Counted from the first letter of the stretch, positions 19,122-30,171 are shown. The stretch: DNA of 64,000 nt from Methanobrevibacter thaueri (GCF_003111625.1 NZ_MZGS01000014.1:1-64000); one strand, 5' to 3'. The notes: generated by a model not told the origin, from the sequence alone. Program-made: numbers and translations.

Positions 19122-21101
19122 CTATTTTTTCATTCCTTTACGTGTCTTGATGGCCTGTCCTGTGTTGAACTGGGAAATTTCGCATGCCCCAAGCATTGCC
19201 TTACCGTATGCAAGGAGCTTGTCCTCCTCATTGACTACCAAGACCTCATCCCTAGCGCGGATGTTCTCATCACATTCAACCACGAACTTACAGAACACGC
19301 TTTTTCCTTCAAGTGCGAATGGTTCTGAGTCCTTGTTGACAACCACCCTGTTTTGAGGGTACGGCATCTTGTTGTGGAGCCTTTTTGCTCCCTCTTTTGA
19401 CAGTATCAGGTATGAGTCTGATGCCCTCATGTTGACAATCAGGACCTTTCCGTCGTAGATGTGCCTGATTTTTCCTGTCTTCTTACTCTTTTCTATGTTG
19501 ATGTTGCCTGTAAAGAGTGCCTCGCCGGCGCCAACACCGAACTGGTAGTCGGCTATCGCCTTGACCTTCTTGACGTCATCCTTGGCGTACCTGATGTCTT
19601 GTGATGACTCGTACTTGTCATATAGGCCTATGTCCAGGTCCTTGATGACCCTTGAATGTATCAGCACCTGGTCGTAGTATTCCACAAACTCGTTTATGAA
19701 ATCCTCGATGAACTCTATGCTGTCGACGTCACGGGTTTTAGGAGAGTCGTTCTGGCTCAACGGGTAGACCTCGTCGATTTCCAATGGTATCAATCCGAAA
19801 GGAATGTCCAGCACCATGAAGTCTGCATCGTCCAGGTCTATCTCATGCTGTTCGCCGTAGATGTAGAACTCGCCGAGTTTTCCTGTTGTGAATTTTGAGT
19901 AAGGTTTTCTTGTTGGAGGAAGAATTATCAAGTCACGCTTTTTAGGCATTTCCCTGAGCTTTTCAAGGTGCCTAATCACTTCAGGCCTAAGCAGGGATTC
20001 CGGTCCTGTGTAGAAGAATGCTGACTTTTTGCTTCTTGGGTCGTACTTCTCCAGGTCCCTTGAGTACAGTCCCAATTGCCTTCTTGCCTCAAGAAGTGCC
20101 GGATGTGCACGGCAGCGCTCTTCCACGAGTTCCATCAGACTTCCGTCATATATTGCCTGTCTGATAAGTCTCAATTCAGCAAATGACACGTGAAGGTTGT
20201 GCTGAGCTATCAGGTCCCTTCTTTGCTCTTTTGGCATTGCCCTTAAGTCATCTGGAGTGTATTTGGTGCATACCTCACATGAGCATGGCATTTCCTGAAG
20301 GTTCTCAAGCTTGTATGTTCCCCTTGTGGACAAAAGCCTGTCATCCTCTGCATAAAGGATGTATGCCGCTGAATCGAAAAGGTCACATCCCATCGCAACA
20401 CATAATGCGAAAATCATAGGGTGGCCCGCTCCCATGAGGTGGCGGGGTGTGTCGTCTCCCAGTTCCTTCATTGAATTCATCACGACATCAACGAGGTCCC
20501 TGTAGTGGTATGACTCCATAAGAGGAACGACCGCTCCAATCGGGTAGAGGTCAGCGTCCAGCTTAGTGAGTTCCCTTGCACATTCACGCCTCAAGTCAAG
20601 GTATGTTGAGCCCTGGACAACGGAGTTGAGAAGCATCTCAATGTTGTTTTCCTTCTTGAACTCAACAGCTTCGCGTGCCCTTTCAAGGGTGATTTCCATA
20701 TCGCTTTCCGCCTTTTCACGGTCGACGAATGGAGCTGTAGGAATGTCAAGGCTGGTTCCTATGTCGGTCTTGATCAGTTCCTGAAACTCAAGGACTTCCT
20801 TGTTGGTGATTTCAACGTCCCCGTACACTGAAAGCTGGAAGGATCCTGAATCGGTCATTATCGGTCCGTCGAAATTGATGAGCTTATGTATGCCCTCCTC
20901 GACCGCCTTGGCCTTTAGGTCTTCATCCTTATAAATTAGATAAGCGTTGGTTATTACGATGTCCGCACCGTATTTGGCAACATCCACCGCCTGTTTTCTC
21001 GGATGGATAACCGGCATCAGTGCGGGTGTTTTAACGTCACCGTGTTTGGTTTTCAAGACTCCAACACGGCCCATATTATCTTTTGCTTTAATTTCAAACA
21101 T
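19122..21101 (-). CDS. tgtA: Archaeosine tRNA-guanine transglycosylase
   Basis: 659 aa, typical for archaeal TGT with C-terminal PUA domain. It exchanges guanine-15 of tRNA for preQ0, the first step to archaeosine. The N-terminal TIM-barrel has TDSGSFQLSVYG, containing the catalytic-type Asp and base pocket, and DIPTAPFVDRE. The zinc site reads CSCEVC, followed about 27 residues on by a His in QHNLHVSF. The C-terminal part from about residue 580 is the PUA RNA-binding domain (KVLIVNMRASDSYLILS and following). The start follows AAGGTAAAATAA. Confidence 0.95.
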   Translation of the reverse strand: MFEIKAKDNMGRVGVLKTKHGDVKTPALMPVIHPRKQAVDVAKYGADIVITNAYLIYKDEDLKAKAVEEGIHKLINFDGPIMTDSGSFQLSVYGDVEITNKEVLEFQELIKTDIGTSLDIPTAPFVDREKAESDMEITLERAREAVEFKKENNIEMLLNSVVQGSTYLDLRRECARELTKLDADLYPIGAVVPLMESYHYRDLVDVVMNSMKELGDDTPRHLMGAGHPMIFALCVAMGCDLFDSAAYILYAEDDRLLSTRGTYKLENLQEMPCSCEVCTKYTPDDLRAMPKEQRRDLIAQHNLHVSFAELRLIRQAIYDGSLMELVEERCRAHPALLEARRQLGLYSRDLEKYDPRSKKSAFFYTGPESLLRPEVIRHLEKLREMPKKRDLIILPPTRKPYSKFTTGKLGEFYIYGEQHEIDLDDADFMVLDIPFGLIPLEIDEVYPLSQNDSPKTRDVDSIEFIEDFINEFVEYYDQVLIHSRVIKDLDIGLYDKYESSQDIRYAKDDVKKVKAIADYQFGVGAGEALFTGNINIEKSKKTGKIRHIYDGKVLIVNMRASDSYLILSKEGAKRLHNKMPYPQNRVVVNKDSEPFALEGKSVFCKFVVECDENIRARDEVLVVNEEDKLLAYGKAMLGACEISQFNTGQAIKTRKGMKK

Positions 21102-21189
21102 TTATTTTACCTTACTATTTTTATTAAAGTTAAATTTAAATTAAAAATTATATAAATTTTGCTCAAGGATTTGGTAAGAATTGATTTTG

Positions 21190-21238
21190 ACTTAGAAAAA
21201 AAAGAAAAAAATTGGGTTAAGTAGATACTTAACCAATT
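21190..21238 (-). terminator. Rho-independent-like terminator
   Basis: GGTTAAGTA pairs with TACTTAACC (9 bp, two-base loop), followed on the minus strand by CAATTTTTTTC and more T. It would end a minus-strand transcript coming from the 21.4-21.7 kb region, where only a degraded frame is seen. Confidence 0.6.
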
Positions 21239-21429
21239 TCACAGCGTCTGCATACAAATATATAGGGAGTTTACAATAATACTTTTCGACATGCAAAGAC
21301 GGGAGGAATTTTCGCATGTTTTTCCTGCAGACACCATTTTGCCATGAGCACTACATTGCGATTTGAATTATTTTCAGGAGAAATTCATTTTTGCACCAGC
21401 AACCTTCAGATTAGCCATTAGGGATATGA

Positions 21430-21690
21430 TTAACCTCTCAGATTACCAGCTGAACTTTCATGTTTCAATCCGTATAGCCCATAGCTTTTTGTGTTTTTTC
21501 CTTGAATATATGTTTCTATTTGAGTTTTAACATCATCATGATCTTGCAACGTTACACACAGATTTGCAAAACCATGGTTGGTCACATATTTTAAAGACAT
21601 TTGATCGTCCCATCCATATCCGCAAATTGAGGATACTTCAGACAAAGCAGTTTTGGAAAAATGCTTCGGACAACCGTGAACTGTTAAGAT
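21430..21690 (-). pseudogene. Open frame of unknown origin, probably a gene remnant
   Basis: The frame is open from after a TGA at 21693 to TAG/TAA-type stop at 21430 and encodes a protein-like sequence with several Cys and His: VHGCPKHFSKTALSEVSSI, then GYGWDDQMSLKYVTNHGF, then NLCVTLQDHDDVKTQIETY. No ATG or ribosome binding site is placed at its head; the nearest start is a TTG at 21645. The flanking bases from 21102 to 21802 contain no other convincing gene apart from a terminator. I could not identify the parent family. It could also be a small gene with an unusual start. Confidence 0.35.
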
Positions 21691-21802
21691 TCACAATTGC
21701 CAATATACTATTATTAGAAGTAGTATATAAATGCCTATGTTGAAAAAATGTTACAACTAAACAATTATTATTGATGAAGACCTAAAATGTTATCTAGATA
21801 CA

Positions 21803-23020
21803 ATGAGTTATGAAGACGATGCCCGAATAATCAGCGACGACATTTTTGAATTGGTCAATGAATGTTTCCGTCAGGAAAGAAGTACCCGAAATATTGAAAG
21901 TAGAGTTAATTTTTTTGATACTTACAATGATTACTTTGTTTTAACGGATGATGGATCCTATTCTATTAATTCAAAGGAAATAAATCATAAAGTTGAAACG
22001 CTACATACATCTACAGGAGCAATAAGTGAGTCATTTGAGAAATTCATCAAGCCGATGAAATTCGACTACTCCTCAGACATTGCCGTTTTGGACATATGTG
22101 CAGGATTGGGCTACAATTCATCAGCTGCAATAGCTGACTTCATTAAAAACTCAAATGCCAACCTCACCATAGATATGGTTGAAATATCAAAGGCAACATT
22201 CGCCTGCGGACTTCTCGTGCCTTCACCGATACCTGAACATGACATAACCAAAAGGGCAATTGAGGATGAGCTCATAGCACAGGATTATGCTACATTGAGC
22301 CTTGAGGAAACAGAAATTCCAGAAAACATCAACATTAACGTGTACATTGAGGATGCAAGGCAGACCGTCCAGAATCTGGCTGACAACACCTATGACGCCA
22401 TATTTCTCGACCCGTTCAGCCAAAACATGGCCCCCGAACTATTTTCTGTCGAATTTTTCAAGGAATTCAGACGCATAATCAAGGATGACGGAATAGTTGC
22501 AACCTATACCTCATCAGCGCCCGTTAGGGAAGGATTCATCGATGCGGGCTTCTACATTGGCCTGGGCCCGATATTCGGAAGAAAGCAGGGAGGAACACTT
22601 GCAAGCCCAAACCCCTCAATGCTTGAGCATTCCCTTCCGAGAAATGATGAGATAAGAATAGCATTGTCCGATGTCGGAATACCATTCAGGGACCCTGGAT
22701 TGAACGGTTCAAGCGAGGACATCCTGGAGAGGAGAACCGAGGAAAGGCACAACGCACGTCACAACACCAGAATATCATCTGCTGTGAAAACACCGATATT
22801 TCTGGGCGATGAAATGGATGACGAGAAGCTGAAAAGACGCGTTGAGAGAAATCTTGCCAAGATGAACATTCCATCAACAACCTCCGACGAAGCCAGATAC
22901 ATCGTTGAAGTTGAGGATGACTATCATGAAAAACAGGACGGCGAGAACAATTCAACAAATCGCATTTTGGAAATGAAAAAAAGATTAAAAAAAGTAAAAA
23001 ATGAGGAAATTATATTTTAA
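21803..23020 (+). CDS. MnmC-like SAM-dependent methyltransferase
   Basis: 405 aa. The centre has a Rossmann SAM site, [15 protein letters not shown], followed by TIDMVEISK. The MnmC-type segment [19 protein letters not shown] leads into a late [16 protein letters not shown]. Bacterial MnmC finishes 5-methylaminomethyl-uridine in tRNA wobble positions; archaeal relatives are thought to modify tRNA but their exact reaction is unsettled. A charged C-terminal extension of about 110 residues is unlike the bacterial enzyme. The upstream ribosome binding site is weak. The 3' end overlaps the convergent surface-protein gene by 11 bases. Confidence 0.75.
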   Translation: MSYEDDARIISDDIFELVNECFRQERSTRNIESRVNFFDTYNDYFVLTDDGSYSINSKEINHKVETLHTSTGAISESFEKFIKPMKFDYSSDIAVLDICAGLGYNSSAAIADFIKNSNANLTIDMVEISKATFACGLLVPSPIPEHDITKRAIEDELIAQDYATLSLEETEIPENININVYIEDARQTVQNLADNTYDAIFLDPFSQNMAPELFSVEFFKEFRRIIKDDGIVATYTSSAPVREGFIDAGFYIGLGPIFGRKQGGTLASPNPSMLEHSLPRNDEIRIALSDVGIPFRDPGLNGSSEDILERRTEERHNARHNTRISSAVKTPIFLGDEMDDEKLKRRVERNLAKMNIPSTTSDEARYIVEVEDDYHEKQDGENNSTNRILEMKKRLKKVKNEEIIF

Positions 23021-23029
23021 TGTAATTTC
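23004..23029. terminator. Bidirectional hairpin between convergent genes
   Basis: GGAAATTA pairs with TAATTTCC around the overlapping stop codons of the methyltransferase and surface-protein genes. It could end both transcripts. Confidence 0.4.
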
Positions 23030-24869
23030 CACTCTTAAGTATGTATGCCACTTCTTTTGAAGATGGTTCTGGACCCCAGATGACTGTCAAGTCCCTTCCG
23101 GAACCGTCATGGTTGTGTCCGAATATTGAGAAGTCACAGTCACAATCTATACAGAAGATATTGCCCTCTGCACTGCCTTGCTCCACCTTACCAGTGAAAG
23201 GGAATACTCCCTCATCGGCGGTTTCAGATCCCGCCCAGAATATGCCCCAGTAAATTTCATGGCTTCCACAGTACGGACAGGTCCTGTCGAATTCAGTCAT
23301 GTAGAATTTATATCCATACGTGCTCTCTTCACCAGCGGCGGACGGTCTTCCGACCACTAGAAGGGTTCTTCCATCTTCTGAAACACCATACTGATTGTAT
23401 GCAATTCCAGTTTCATGCCTGATGACGGAAATTTGCCTGGTTACAGAATAACCGGTATCCAAATCCTTACATACAACCTTGTATTTACCGATTGGCAAAT
23501 TGAAAGCGACCTTAGCAATTCCCTTGGAATCGGTCTTGACTATATGCTCAACACCATTGATTGAAATCATCATCTTGGTGTTTTTTGCAACCTTACCGTT
23601 CTGCTGCAGGAGTGTTGCCTGATATGTTGAAGGAGTGTTTTCAATGGCTCCTATGTCAACAGCCTTGACGGAAGCCAGCTTGACTGTAACCTTCTTGCTC
23701 AATGTGTATTTGGTGTATGGGTCAACTGACTTGAAGACGTAAGTTCCCCTTTCCATCTTGAACTTGACGGTTGCAACACCATCTGAGTTGGTCTTGACAG
23801 TCTTTTTAGCACCATCAACATAAATGGTCATTTTCTTATTCTTGGCCAATTTACCGTCCGGCTTATGCAAAGTCACGGTGAACTTTGAAGTCTTGTCTGT
23901 AAATACTGTCATGGAATTTGCAGATAAAGGTTTCATGATTGTAATGGTATTTGTCTTTTTCTCACCGGTTTTCGGATTTATTGATATGATCTTATATGTT
24001 CCCGGTGCGAATCCTGCCGGAATTGACGCAACACCTTTACTGTTGGTTTTCTTGTATATATAATATCCTTTAACATAGAATTTGACATATTTCTTCTTAA
24101 GAACCTTGCCGTTGGCACCATAGAATTTGGCCTTGAACTTTTTAGAGCCTTTATAATACTTTTTCAAATCAGATGATGTAACTGATGACTTTACAGTTAT
24201 GCTGTTTGAAATCTGATATCCGTTTGGATGTATTGCATAGACCACATATTTTCCTGGTTTCAAATCCAATGCAAGGCTTGCGACACCATTTGAATTTGTC
24301 TTTTTGGTATATGTCTTGCCGTTGAGCTTGAACTTGACCTCAGTGTTCTTTAATGGCTTGCCGTTGGAATCCAAGAAAGTTGCAGTGTATTTCTTTGCGC
24401 TCTTGTATGGCTTTGTAACATCCTGGCCCTTGATTACAGGCAATATTTTAATTTTGTTTGTAGTTGTTATATTGCCAAAAATAGCTGAAATTGTGTATGT
24501 TCCCGGATTCAAATCGATCTTCAGTGAAACCTGACCTGAAGAGTCTGTTGTCCTAACGAACTCTTCACCATTGAGTTTCAATGTGACATTTGTATTTTGA
24601 ACCGGATTTTCATCGTCATACAGGGTTACCTTATAAGAGGAATCGCCCTTATAATACATACTGACATCGCTACCCTTTAGAGTGTAATTTTCCTGAGCAG
24701 CGTCAGTTTCATCTGCGGATAATACCTCTACATCAGCCGATGGAGGTTCCTCATCCAACTCACCTGCGGCCATGTCGTCAGTTGAGTTTGAGTCAACTGC
24801 AGCAACTGCTGATATTGACAACATGAAAACAAGTGTCATTAAAATTAAAGTAATTTTCTTATTAAACAT
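23010..24869 (-). CDS. Ig-repeat surface protein with C-terminal Cys cluster
   Basis: About 619 aa. Start ATG 24869 is chosen because TGGAG lies just upstream and the protein then begins with a signal peptide ([19 protein letters not shown]); the longest frame starts seven codons earlier. An acidic spacer follows, then five or six Ig-like repeats of roughly 75-80 aa with the pattern '[20 protein letters not shown]...TNSNGVASL...PGKY'. The C-terminal 120 residues differ: they contain [13 protein letters not shown] and [18 protein letters not shown], a zinc-ribbon-like set of cysteines unusual for a secreted protein. No membrane anchor is seen at the C-terminus. Probably a cell-wall-associated adhesin-like protein. 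Confidence 0.75.
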   Translation of the reverse strand: MFNKKITLILMTLVFMLSISAVAAVDSNSTDDMAAGELDEEPPSADVEVLSADETDAAQENYTLKGSDVSMYYKGDSSYKVTLYDDENPVQNTNVTLKLNGEEFVRTTDSSGQVSLKIDLNPGTYTISAIFGNITTTNKIKILPVIKGQDVTKPYKSAKKYTATFLDSNGKPLKNTEVKFKLNGKTYTKKTNSNGVASLALDLKPGKYVVYAIHPNGYQISNSITVKSSVTSSDLKKYYKGSKKFKAKFYGANGKVLKKKYVKFYVKGYYIYKKTNSKGVASIPAGFAPGTYKIISINPKTGEKKTNTITIMKPLSANSMTVFTDKTSKFTVTLHKPDGKLAKNKKMTIYVDGAKKTVKTNSDGVATVKFKMERGTYVFKSVDPYTKYTLSKKVTVKLASVKAVDIGAIENTPSTYQATLLQQNGKVAKNTKMMISINGVEHIVKTDSKGIAKVAFNLPIGKYKVVCKDLDTGYSVTRQISVIRHETGIAYNQYGVSEDGRTLLVVGRPSAAGEESTYGYKFYMTEFDRTCPYCGSHEIYWGIFWAGSETADEGVFPFTGKVEQGSAEGNIFCIDCDCDFSIFGHNHDGSGRDLTVIWGPEPSSKEVAYILKSGNYIKI

Positions 24870-25197
24870 AACGTTAACTCCATTTAACATTTGTTCGTGT
24901 TAAACTATTATTAGTTTAATGTATAAAAAGCTTTTGATTTTTAAAAAGAGCTTAATACTTTTAGATTTTAAAAAAATAAGTCAAAATAAGTTAATAATTA
25001 GTATAACAAGGTAAAACTGATTGGAATAATTATCAAAAGGCTAATTCCATCTGAAATGAATGTATTTTAAAAAGTCTTAAATGAAACTAACCAAAAGATA
25101 TGAAAATTAATTAACATGAAGAATTGAGATTAGATATCAAGTCAAAAATCAAATTACTAAGTAGATATTGTTTGATTTTAAAAAAAGAAAATTTTAT
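24870..25197. other. Intergenic region, no gene seen
   Basis: AT-rich DNA upstream of the surface-protein gene and downstream of glmS. It should contain the surface-protein promoter, but I cannot single out a TATA box with confidence among the many AT runs. Confidence 0.4.
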
Positions 25198-25220
25198 AGC
25201 TTAAAATTAATTTTTAAGCT
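25198..25220 (-). terminator. Terminator after glmS
   Basis: AGCTTAAAA and TTTTAAGCT form a 9-bp stem with a five-base loop directly after the glmS stop, followed on the minus strand by AT-rich and T-rich sequence including a run of seven T. Confidence 0.65.
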
Positions 25221-25221
25221 A

Positions 25222-27006
25222 TTATTCAACAGTTACACATTTCGCCAAATTCTTAGGCTTGTCAGGGTCGTGACCCTTTTCAAGAGTGATGTAATATGCT
25301 ATCAGTTGCAATGGCACAATGTAGACCAGAGGCGCAATTATTTCCTTGACCTCAGCATTGATTCCGATTACGTCACTTGATTTTGCCTTGAGTGACTCGT
25401 CATCGGCAGATCCTATTGCAAGCACATTTGCTCCACGGGACTTGACCTCTTCCAGATTACTCATTGTCTTGAAGTAATTGTCTCCAGGAGGAATTACAAC
25501 CACTACAGGAATTCCTTCGTCAATCAAGGCCAAAGGACCGTGCTTAAGCTCTCCTGCAGCATATCCTTCACCATGAATATATGTGATTTCCTTAAGCTTC
25601 AATGCACCCTCAAGTGCTGTAGGGTATGAGTAGCCCCTTCCGAGGTAGAAGAAGTCACGAGCATAATTATATCTTTTTGACAGTTCCTTGACCTGCTCAA
25701 CGCTTTCCAATGCCTCATCAATGAAGTCCGGAACCTTGTCAAGCTCTTTTAGGAGTTCAGCATTTTTGGAAATCAATGCTGCAAAGAGATAAATTGCTGT
25801 CAGCTGTGCAACATATGTCTTGGTTGCGGCCACACCAATTTCAGGCCCTGCCTGTGTCTGGATGACATATTGGGCCCTTCTTGTTATTGATGAACCTGCC
25901 ACATTGACTATTCCCAGTGTCTTGGATGTCTGGTTTGCAACGTCCAATGCCTTGAGTGAGTCTGCGGTTTCGCCTGATTGGGATATGAATATCACCAATG
26001 TGTCCTCATTCAAGGTATTAGCAGAGTATTTGAACTCTGATGCAAGAATTACATCTGTAGGAATACCCGCAAGGGATTCAATCAGATATTTTCCTGTCAG
26101 GGAAGCGTGGTATGATGTTCCGCAGGCAACAAAGCATATCCTTTGAAGGTCGCCCACATCATCGATTATTTCCTGAATGCTCTCCTTTTGAGTCAATGTG
26201 TTTCTGACGGCAGTTGCCTGTTCATTGATCTCCTTAATCATGAAATGGTCATAGCCTTCCTTCTCGGCCATTTCAGGTGTCCAGTTGATTGTGTCTATCT
26301 CCTTGTTGACCACATTGTCAAATTCGTCATGAACAACGACTCCATCCTTATCGATGATGACTATCTCTCCCTTTTCGGGATAGATTATGTCTCTTGCGTA
26401 TTTAAGGATAGCAGGTGAGTCTGATGCAAGGTAATAGCCGTCCTGACCTATTCCAACAATCAGTGGGGAGTCCTTACGTGTTGCGACAATCTTGTCAGGT
26501 TCGTTTTTGGAGATTGCGGCTATTGCGTATGCCCCCTTAATGACATCGATTGTTTTTCTCACGGCATGCTCAAGGTCGAACTTTTCGGCCATGAACTTCT
26601 GAATCAGGTGAGGGATGACTTCAGTGTCTGTGTCTGATTTGAAAACATGCCCTTCAAGTATCAGCTTTTCCTTTATTTCCAAATAATTTTCAATAATTCC
26701 ATTGTGAACCACCGCTATAGTGCTGTCTTCATCAACATGAGGGTGTGAGTTCAGTTTTGATGGGTCACCGTGTGTTGCCCATCTCACGTGTGCTATACCG
26801 AAGTTTCCAGGCATGTCAGTTAGATTGAGCTTTTTGTCCACCTCTTCTATTTTTCCCTTATCCTTCTTGATGTGTATTTTATCTCCACTGAAGGTAGCAA
26901 GGCCAATGGAGTCATATCCACGGTATTCCAATTTGGATATGCAGTCAAAGAGTATTGGCGCCACATCTTCATCTTCCTTCAATATGCAGCCTACGATTCC
27001 ACACAT
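25222..27006 (-). CDS. glmS: Glutamine-fructose-6-phosphate aminotransferase
   Basis: 594 aa from ATG 27006. That start is required because the catalytic Cys must follow the initiator Met (MCGIVGCIL), and GGTGATAATT lies directly upstream. The N-terminal Ntn-type glutaminase domain includes [11 protein letters not shown] and [11 protein letters not shown]. Two SIS isomerase domains follow, with [14 protein letters not shown] and [12 protein letters not shown]. It makes glucosamine-6-phosphate, feeding UDP-GlcNAc for pseudomurein and surface glycans. Last gene of the purC-purS-purQ-cobA-glmS run. Confidence 0.95.
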   Translation of the reverse strand: MCGIVGCILKEDEDVAPILFDCISKLEYRGYDSIGLATFSGDKIHIKKDKGKIEEVDKKLNLTDMPGNFGIAHVRWATHGDPSKLNSHPHVDEDSTIAVVHNGIIENYLEIKEKLILEGHVFKSDTDTEVIPHLIQKFMAEKFDLEHAVRKTIDVIKGAYAIAAISKNEPDKIVATRKDSPLIVGIGQDGYYLASDSPAILKYARDIIYPEKGEIVIIDKDGVVVHDEFDNVVNKEIDTINWTPEMAEKEGYDHFMIKEINEQATAVRNTLTQKESIQEIIDDVGDLQRICFVACGTSYHASLTGKYLIESLAGIPTDVILASEFKYSANTLNEDTLVIFISQSGETADSLKALDVANQTSKTLGIVNVAGSSITRRAQYVIQTQAGPEIGVAATKTYVAQLTAIYLFAALISKNAELLKELDKVPDFIDEALESVEQVKELSKRYNYARDFFYLGRGYSYPTALEGALKLKEITYIHGEGYAAGELKHGPLALIDEGIPVVVVIPPGDNYFKTMSNLEEVKSRGANVLAIGSADDESLKAKSSDVIGINAEVKEIIAPLVYIVPLQLIAYYITLEKGHDPDKPKNLAKCVTVE

Positions 27007-27011
27007 AATTA

Positions 27012-27728
27012 TCACCTTTGATATTCGTAAATTTCCTTATACATGTTAACAACATCCCCTATAATCATTATTGCAGGAGTGTTGATTTTCTTGTCTGAAA
27101 TGTCTCCCAATGTTCCGAACACCAGGTTCTCATCAGGCAGTGTTCCGCTTTCAACCACACATACCGGTGTGTCGGCTGAGCGGTATTTCATTATTTCAGC
27201 AGTATTTTCCTTAATGTTGCCTATTCCCATTAATATGATTAATGTGTCTGCAGTATAATCCCAGTGCACCTGGCTTTCGGGTTTTGTAGGGTCCTCATGG
27301 CCGGTCACGATTGTGACGGATGTTGCCACTGCCCTATGGGTTACAGGTAGTCCAAGAGAGGTTGGTGCTCCAATAGCTGAAGTAACACCTGGAATTACTT
27401 CAAATTTGATATCATGTTCCATTAAAGCCAATATCTCTTCTCCTCCACGACCGAAGACAAAAGGGTCTCCGCCCTTGAGCCTGACCACATTCTCATGCTT
27501 TTCGGCCTGGGCTATAATCAATTCATTGATTTGGTCTTGAGTTTTGTAATGTTCTCCTGCTTTTTTACCCACATATATTCTTTCTGCAGTTTCAGGAGCA
27601 TGAGCCAATATTTCTTCATTAGCCAAATAATCATACAATACAACATCAGCTTTGTTTAGAGCCTTTACGGCCTTAAGAGTTATTAAATCAGCATCTCCAG
27701 GTCCTGCACCAATTAAATAAACTACCAT
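27012..27728 (-). CDS. cobA: Uroporphyrinogen-III C-methyltransferase
   Basis: 238 aa, SUMT type. It methylates uroporphyrinogen III at C2 and C7 to precorrin-2, the branch to cobalamin, F430 and sirohaem. It has the N-terminal [28 protein letters not shown], and [17 protein letters not shown] of the family, with [20 protein letters not shown] after. The length fits a stand-alone enzyme without the CysG fusion. It sits between purQ and glmS on the same strand with short gaps, and its start follows AAAGTGATAAA. Confidence 0.93.
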   Translation of the reverse strand: MVVYLIGAGPGDADLITLKAVKALNKADVVLYDYLANEEILAHAPETAERIYVGKKAGEHYKTQDQINELIIAQAEKHENVVRLKGGDPFVFGRGGEEILALMEHDIKFEVIPGVTSAIGAPTSLGLPVTHRAVATSVTIVTGHEDPTKPESQVHWDYTADTLIILMGIGNIKENTAEIMKYRSADTPVCVVESGTLPDENLVFGTLGDISDKKINTPAIMIIGDVVNMYKEIYEYQR

Positions 27729-27737
27729 TTTATCACT

Positions 27738-28382
27738 TTATAAGAATCCTTTAAAGAAGTTTAAACCGTCATCTGAACCGAAAAGTTCCTCACATGCCCT
27801 TTCAGGGTGAGGCATCATTGCACATACAAGGCCGGACTCGTCGCAGACGCTTGTGATTGCTTCCATTGAACCGTTAGGGTTTTTGCCTTCGAACTGCAAT
27901 ACGATTTGGTCCTGATCCTTGAGAAGGTCCATGTTTTCGGTGTAGAACCTTCCTTCAGCGTGTGCTATCGGAAGCCTGATGATTTGGTCTTTCTTGAATG
28001 CCTTTGTGAACGGTGTCCTTGAGGTTCCAACCTTGAGCTCAACCCATTCACAGTTGAATTTAGGATACTCGTTTGTGATGAAAATCCCCGGAACGAGTCC
28101 GATTTCACCCAAAATCTGTGCACCGTTACAGATTCCTAAAACAGGTTTTTCCTCTTTCACCAATTCCTTAATTCCATCAATGACTGGGGTAATGGATGCC
28201 ATGGCACCTGCCCTCAGGTAATCCCCATATGAAAATCCGCCAGGAATAACGATACCGTCATAGTCTGTGAGCTTCTCCTCACTCCACCAGATATATTCGG
28301 GAGTCATGCCTGCGAGTTCTATTGCTTTTGCAACATCACGGTCGCAATTTGTTCCTGGAAATCTTATCACTCCAATTTTCAT
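27738..28382 (-). CDS. purQ: Phosphoribosylformylglycinamidine synthase, glutaminase subunit
   Basis: 214 aa, class I glutamine amidotransferase. The nucleophile Cys is in [25 protein letters not shown] opens the protein, and the catalytic His is in the [10 protein letters not shown] and [10 protein letters not shown] segments. It supplies ammonia to PurL in step 4 of purine synthesis, working with PurS, encoded eight bases upstream. PurL is not in the window. The start follows AGGTGAGAGC. Confidence 0.95.
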   Translation of the reverse strand: MKIGVIRFPGTNCDRDVAKAIELAGMTPEYIWWSEEKLTDYDGIVIPGGFSYGDYLRAGAMASITPVIDGIKELVKEEKPVLGICNGAQILGEIGLVPGIFITNEYPKFNCEWVELKVGTSRTPFTKAFKKDQIIRLPIAHAEGRFYTENMDLLKDQDQIVLQFEGKNPNGSMEAITSVCDESGLVCAMMPHPERACEELFGSDDGLNFFKGFL

Positions 28383-28390
28383 GCTCTCAC

Positions 28391-28657
28391 CTATTTACCG
28401 CAAGCCATGTTCTGTGGAATAACGTTAATTTTATAATCGTGAATTACAGGATTGCAGAGCAATCTTTCACACATGTCAACGACGTTTTCTCTTATTGCTT
28501 CCCTGTCTTCCCCTTCCATTTGGAACTTGAGGATTTCAACGGTTTTCATGTTGGACACTTCATATCCAAGCAATTCGAGAGATCTTTCGATTGTTGTTGC
28601 TTCAGGGTTTAACATACCGCTTTTCAAAGAGATTTTAACTTCAATATCAAATAACAT
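28391..28657 (-). CDS. purS: Phosphoribosylformylglycinamidine synthase, PurS subunit
   Basis: 88 aa. It matches the small PurS fold: [18 protein letters not shown] at the start, then [18 protein letters not shown]. PurS bridges PurQ and PurL in archaea and Gram-positive bacteria. The start follows AAGGTGATTTAG inside the end of purC, and it lies between purC and purQ with almost no gaps. Confidence 0.92.
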   Translation of the reverse strand: MLFDIEVKISLKSGMLNPEATTIERSLELLGYEVSNMKTVEILKFQMEGEDREAIRENVVDMCERLLCNPVIHDYKINVIPQNMACGK

Positions 28658-29386
28658 CTAAATCACCTTTTCATCATCTGGAATAATTCTATTGTACACT
28701 TCAACATAAGCTTCCATCACTTCATCGTCCTTTCCTTTCCTGAACAGTTCCTTGTCCAGCATATCCAGGGTTTCACTGTCCCATAATCTGCAGCTGTCCG
28801 GGGAGATTTCGTCACCTAAAATGATGTTTCCATCCTTGTCCTTACCGAATTCGACCTTGTAGTCCACGAGGATGATTCCTGCATCTGCGAAGAATTCCTT
28901 GAGCACTTCATTGATTTTCAATGCCTTTTCGGTTAGGGTGTCGATTTCTTCCTGTGTTGCGATTCCTAATGCCTTGATGATTGAATCATTCAACATCGGA
29001 TCATGGTATTCGTCAGCCTTGAAATCCATTTGTACAATTGGCGGTTCAAGTCTTGTACCGTCTGCGATTGGGTATTTGCGAATTAAACTGCCTGTTGCAA
29101 TATTTCTCACAATAACTTCAATCGGAATCATGTCAAGCTTGCGGGCAAGCATAACGTCAGGTTCAGGCAAGTCAATGAATTGGGTTTCCACGCCGTTTTC
29201 CTCTAAAACCTTAAAGATCTTAGCTGAAATAACCGCATTGTAAGCTCCTTTCTTGTTCATTACTTCCTTGCGTTCACCGTCGCCTGCAGTCATGTCATCC
29301 CTAAACTCGATGATTACCTTATCGTCGTCATCTGTGGTGAATACGCTTTTTACTTTTCCACTATTTATTAACTCTTTTTTGTTCAT
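28658..29386 (-). CDS. purC: SAICAR synthase
   Basis: 242 aa, stand-alone bacterial/archaeal PurC. It joins aspartate to CAIR in purine synthesis. Motifs include SGKVKSVFTTDDDDKVIIEF near the N-terminus (the Gly/Ser-rich ATP loop), IPIEVIVRNIATGSLIRK, and LVDYKVEFGKDKDGNIILGD followed by EISPDSCRLWD. It is first in the purC-purS-purQ-cobA-glmS run. The stop codon abuts the purS start. Confidence 0.95.
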   Translation of the reverse strand: MNKKELINSGKVKSVFTTDDDDKVIIEFRDDMTAGDGERKEVMNKKGAYNAVISAKIFKVLEENGVETQFIDLPEPDVMLARKLDMIPIEVIVRNIATGSLIRKYPIADGTRLEPPIVQMDFKADEYHDPMLNDSIIKALGIATQEEIDTLTEKALKINEVLKEFFADAGIILVDYKVEFGKDKDGNIILGDEISPDSCRLWDSETLDMLDKELFRKGKDDEVMEAYVEVYNRIIPDDEKVI

Positions 29387-29503
29387 GATATCAACAGAAT
29401 TATTAAATTATTATGATATAATTTTTGATTCTAATATTATATAAAAATAGTTAAAGATTTTCGAATGTCATGGACTTGCAGAAAAAAATAAAATGAAAAA
29501 AAG

Positions 29504-29797
29504 TTATAATCTGTCTATCGGAATCCCAACATGTTCTCTTTGAGGGAATTTCATGCCGTTCAAACGTCCATTGGGAAGTTCAGACAGTATTGTAACCGGA
29601 AACTCGCTGTCAGGGTTTATGAACATGTTGTGGGTCACGTCCTGACGGGTTGTTACGGCTATTTGAAAAGCATTGTCCTTAATGGTTAAATCACCATCAA
29701 GGAATACCTCATTGAATCTCTGATTTAAAAGATAGTCCGGCAAGTCAACATCAATGTCAAAATGCTCCAGAAGCTCTTTTAAAATCATGATTATCAT
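29504..29797 (-). CDS. Hypothetical protein, 97 aa
   Basis: Small soluble protein that I do not recognise, beginning MIIMILKELLEHFDIDVDLP and ending LNGMKFPQREHVGIPIDRL. The ATG at 29797 overlaps the TGA of the upstream membrane-anchored gene, so translation is coupled; the Met three codons later is also possible. T-rich sequence follows the stop. Its only clue is its pairing with the 125-aa gene. Confidence 0.6.
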   Translation of the reverse strand: MIIMILKELLEHFDIDVDLPDYLLNQRFNEVFLDGDLTIKDNAFQIAVTTRQDVTHNMFINPDSEFPVTILSELPNGRLNGMKFPQREHVGIPIDRL

Positions 29798-30171
29798 TCC
29801 ATGCTTGGAAGCTTGCCTTGATCTGAATCGTATGATGAACCTATAAGCTCACCGGTTTCAGTATCGTATTGTCTGAATCCGCCATCACGGTATGTGACCT
29901 CACGATAGTATCCCTCACCGTTTTGGGCGTTGAATTTCACTTCTTCACTTACAATATCGCTTACCTTATCAACCACTGAATCACCAGATGAAGAGCTGCT
30001 TGAATCAGAAGATGCAACATTACTTACTTTATCCACAACATCACCCACATTACTTGGATTGATATCCTCAATTCCAATACCTGCCTGGTTCATTACATGA
30101 AGTGCTGCGGCGCCACCAGCAACAATCACAACCGCAATTATTGCCAAAATAACTAAAATAAAGCCTTTCAT
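29794..30171 (-). CDS. Membrane-anchored protein with Ser-rich spacer, 125 aa
   Basis: An N-terminal membrane helix (ILVILAIIAVVIVAGGAAAL) is followed by a Val/Asp/Ser-rich spacer containing SSDSSSSSSGDSV and a C-terminal segment with GYYREVTYRDGGFRQYDTET. Orientation suggests that most of the protein is outside the cell. The start follows AGAGGTGAAAAT. Function unknown; coupled to the 97-aa gene. Confidence 0.65.
   Translation of the reverse strand: MKGFILVILAIIAVVIVAGGAAALHVMNQAGIGIEDINPSNVGDVVDKVSNVASSDSSSSSSGDSVVDKVSDIVSEEVKFNAQNGEGYYREVTYRDGGFRQYDTETGELIGSSYDSDQGKLPSME

Noticed and set aside
18822-19356. Plus-strand frames over the methyltransferase and tgtA
   Set aside because: They cross a gene boundary on the opposite strand and have no ribosome binding site or motif.
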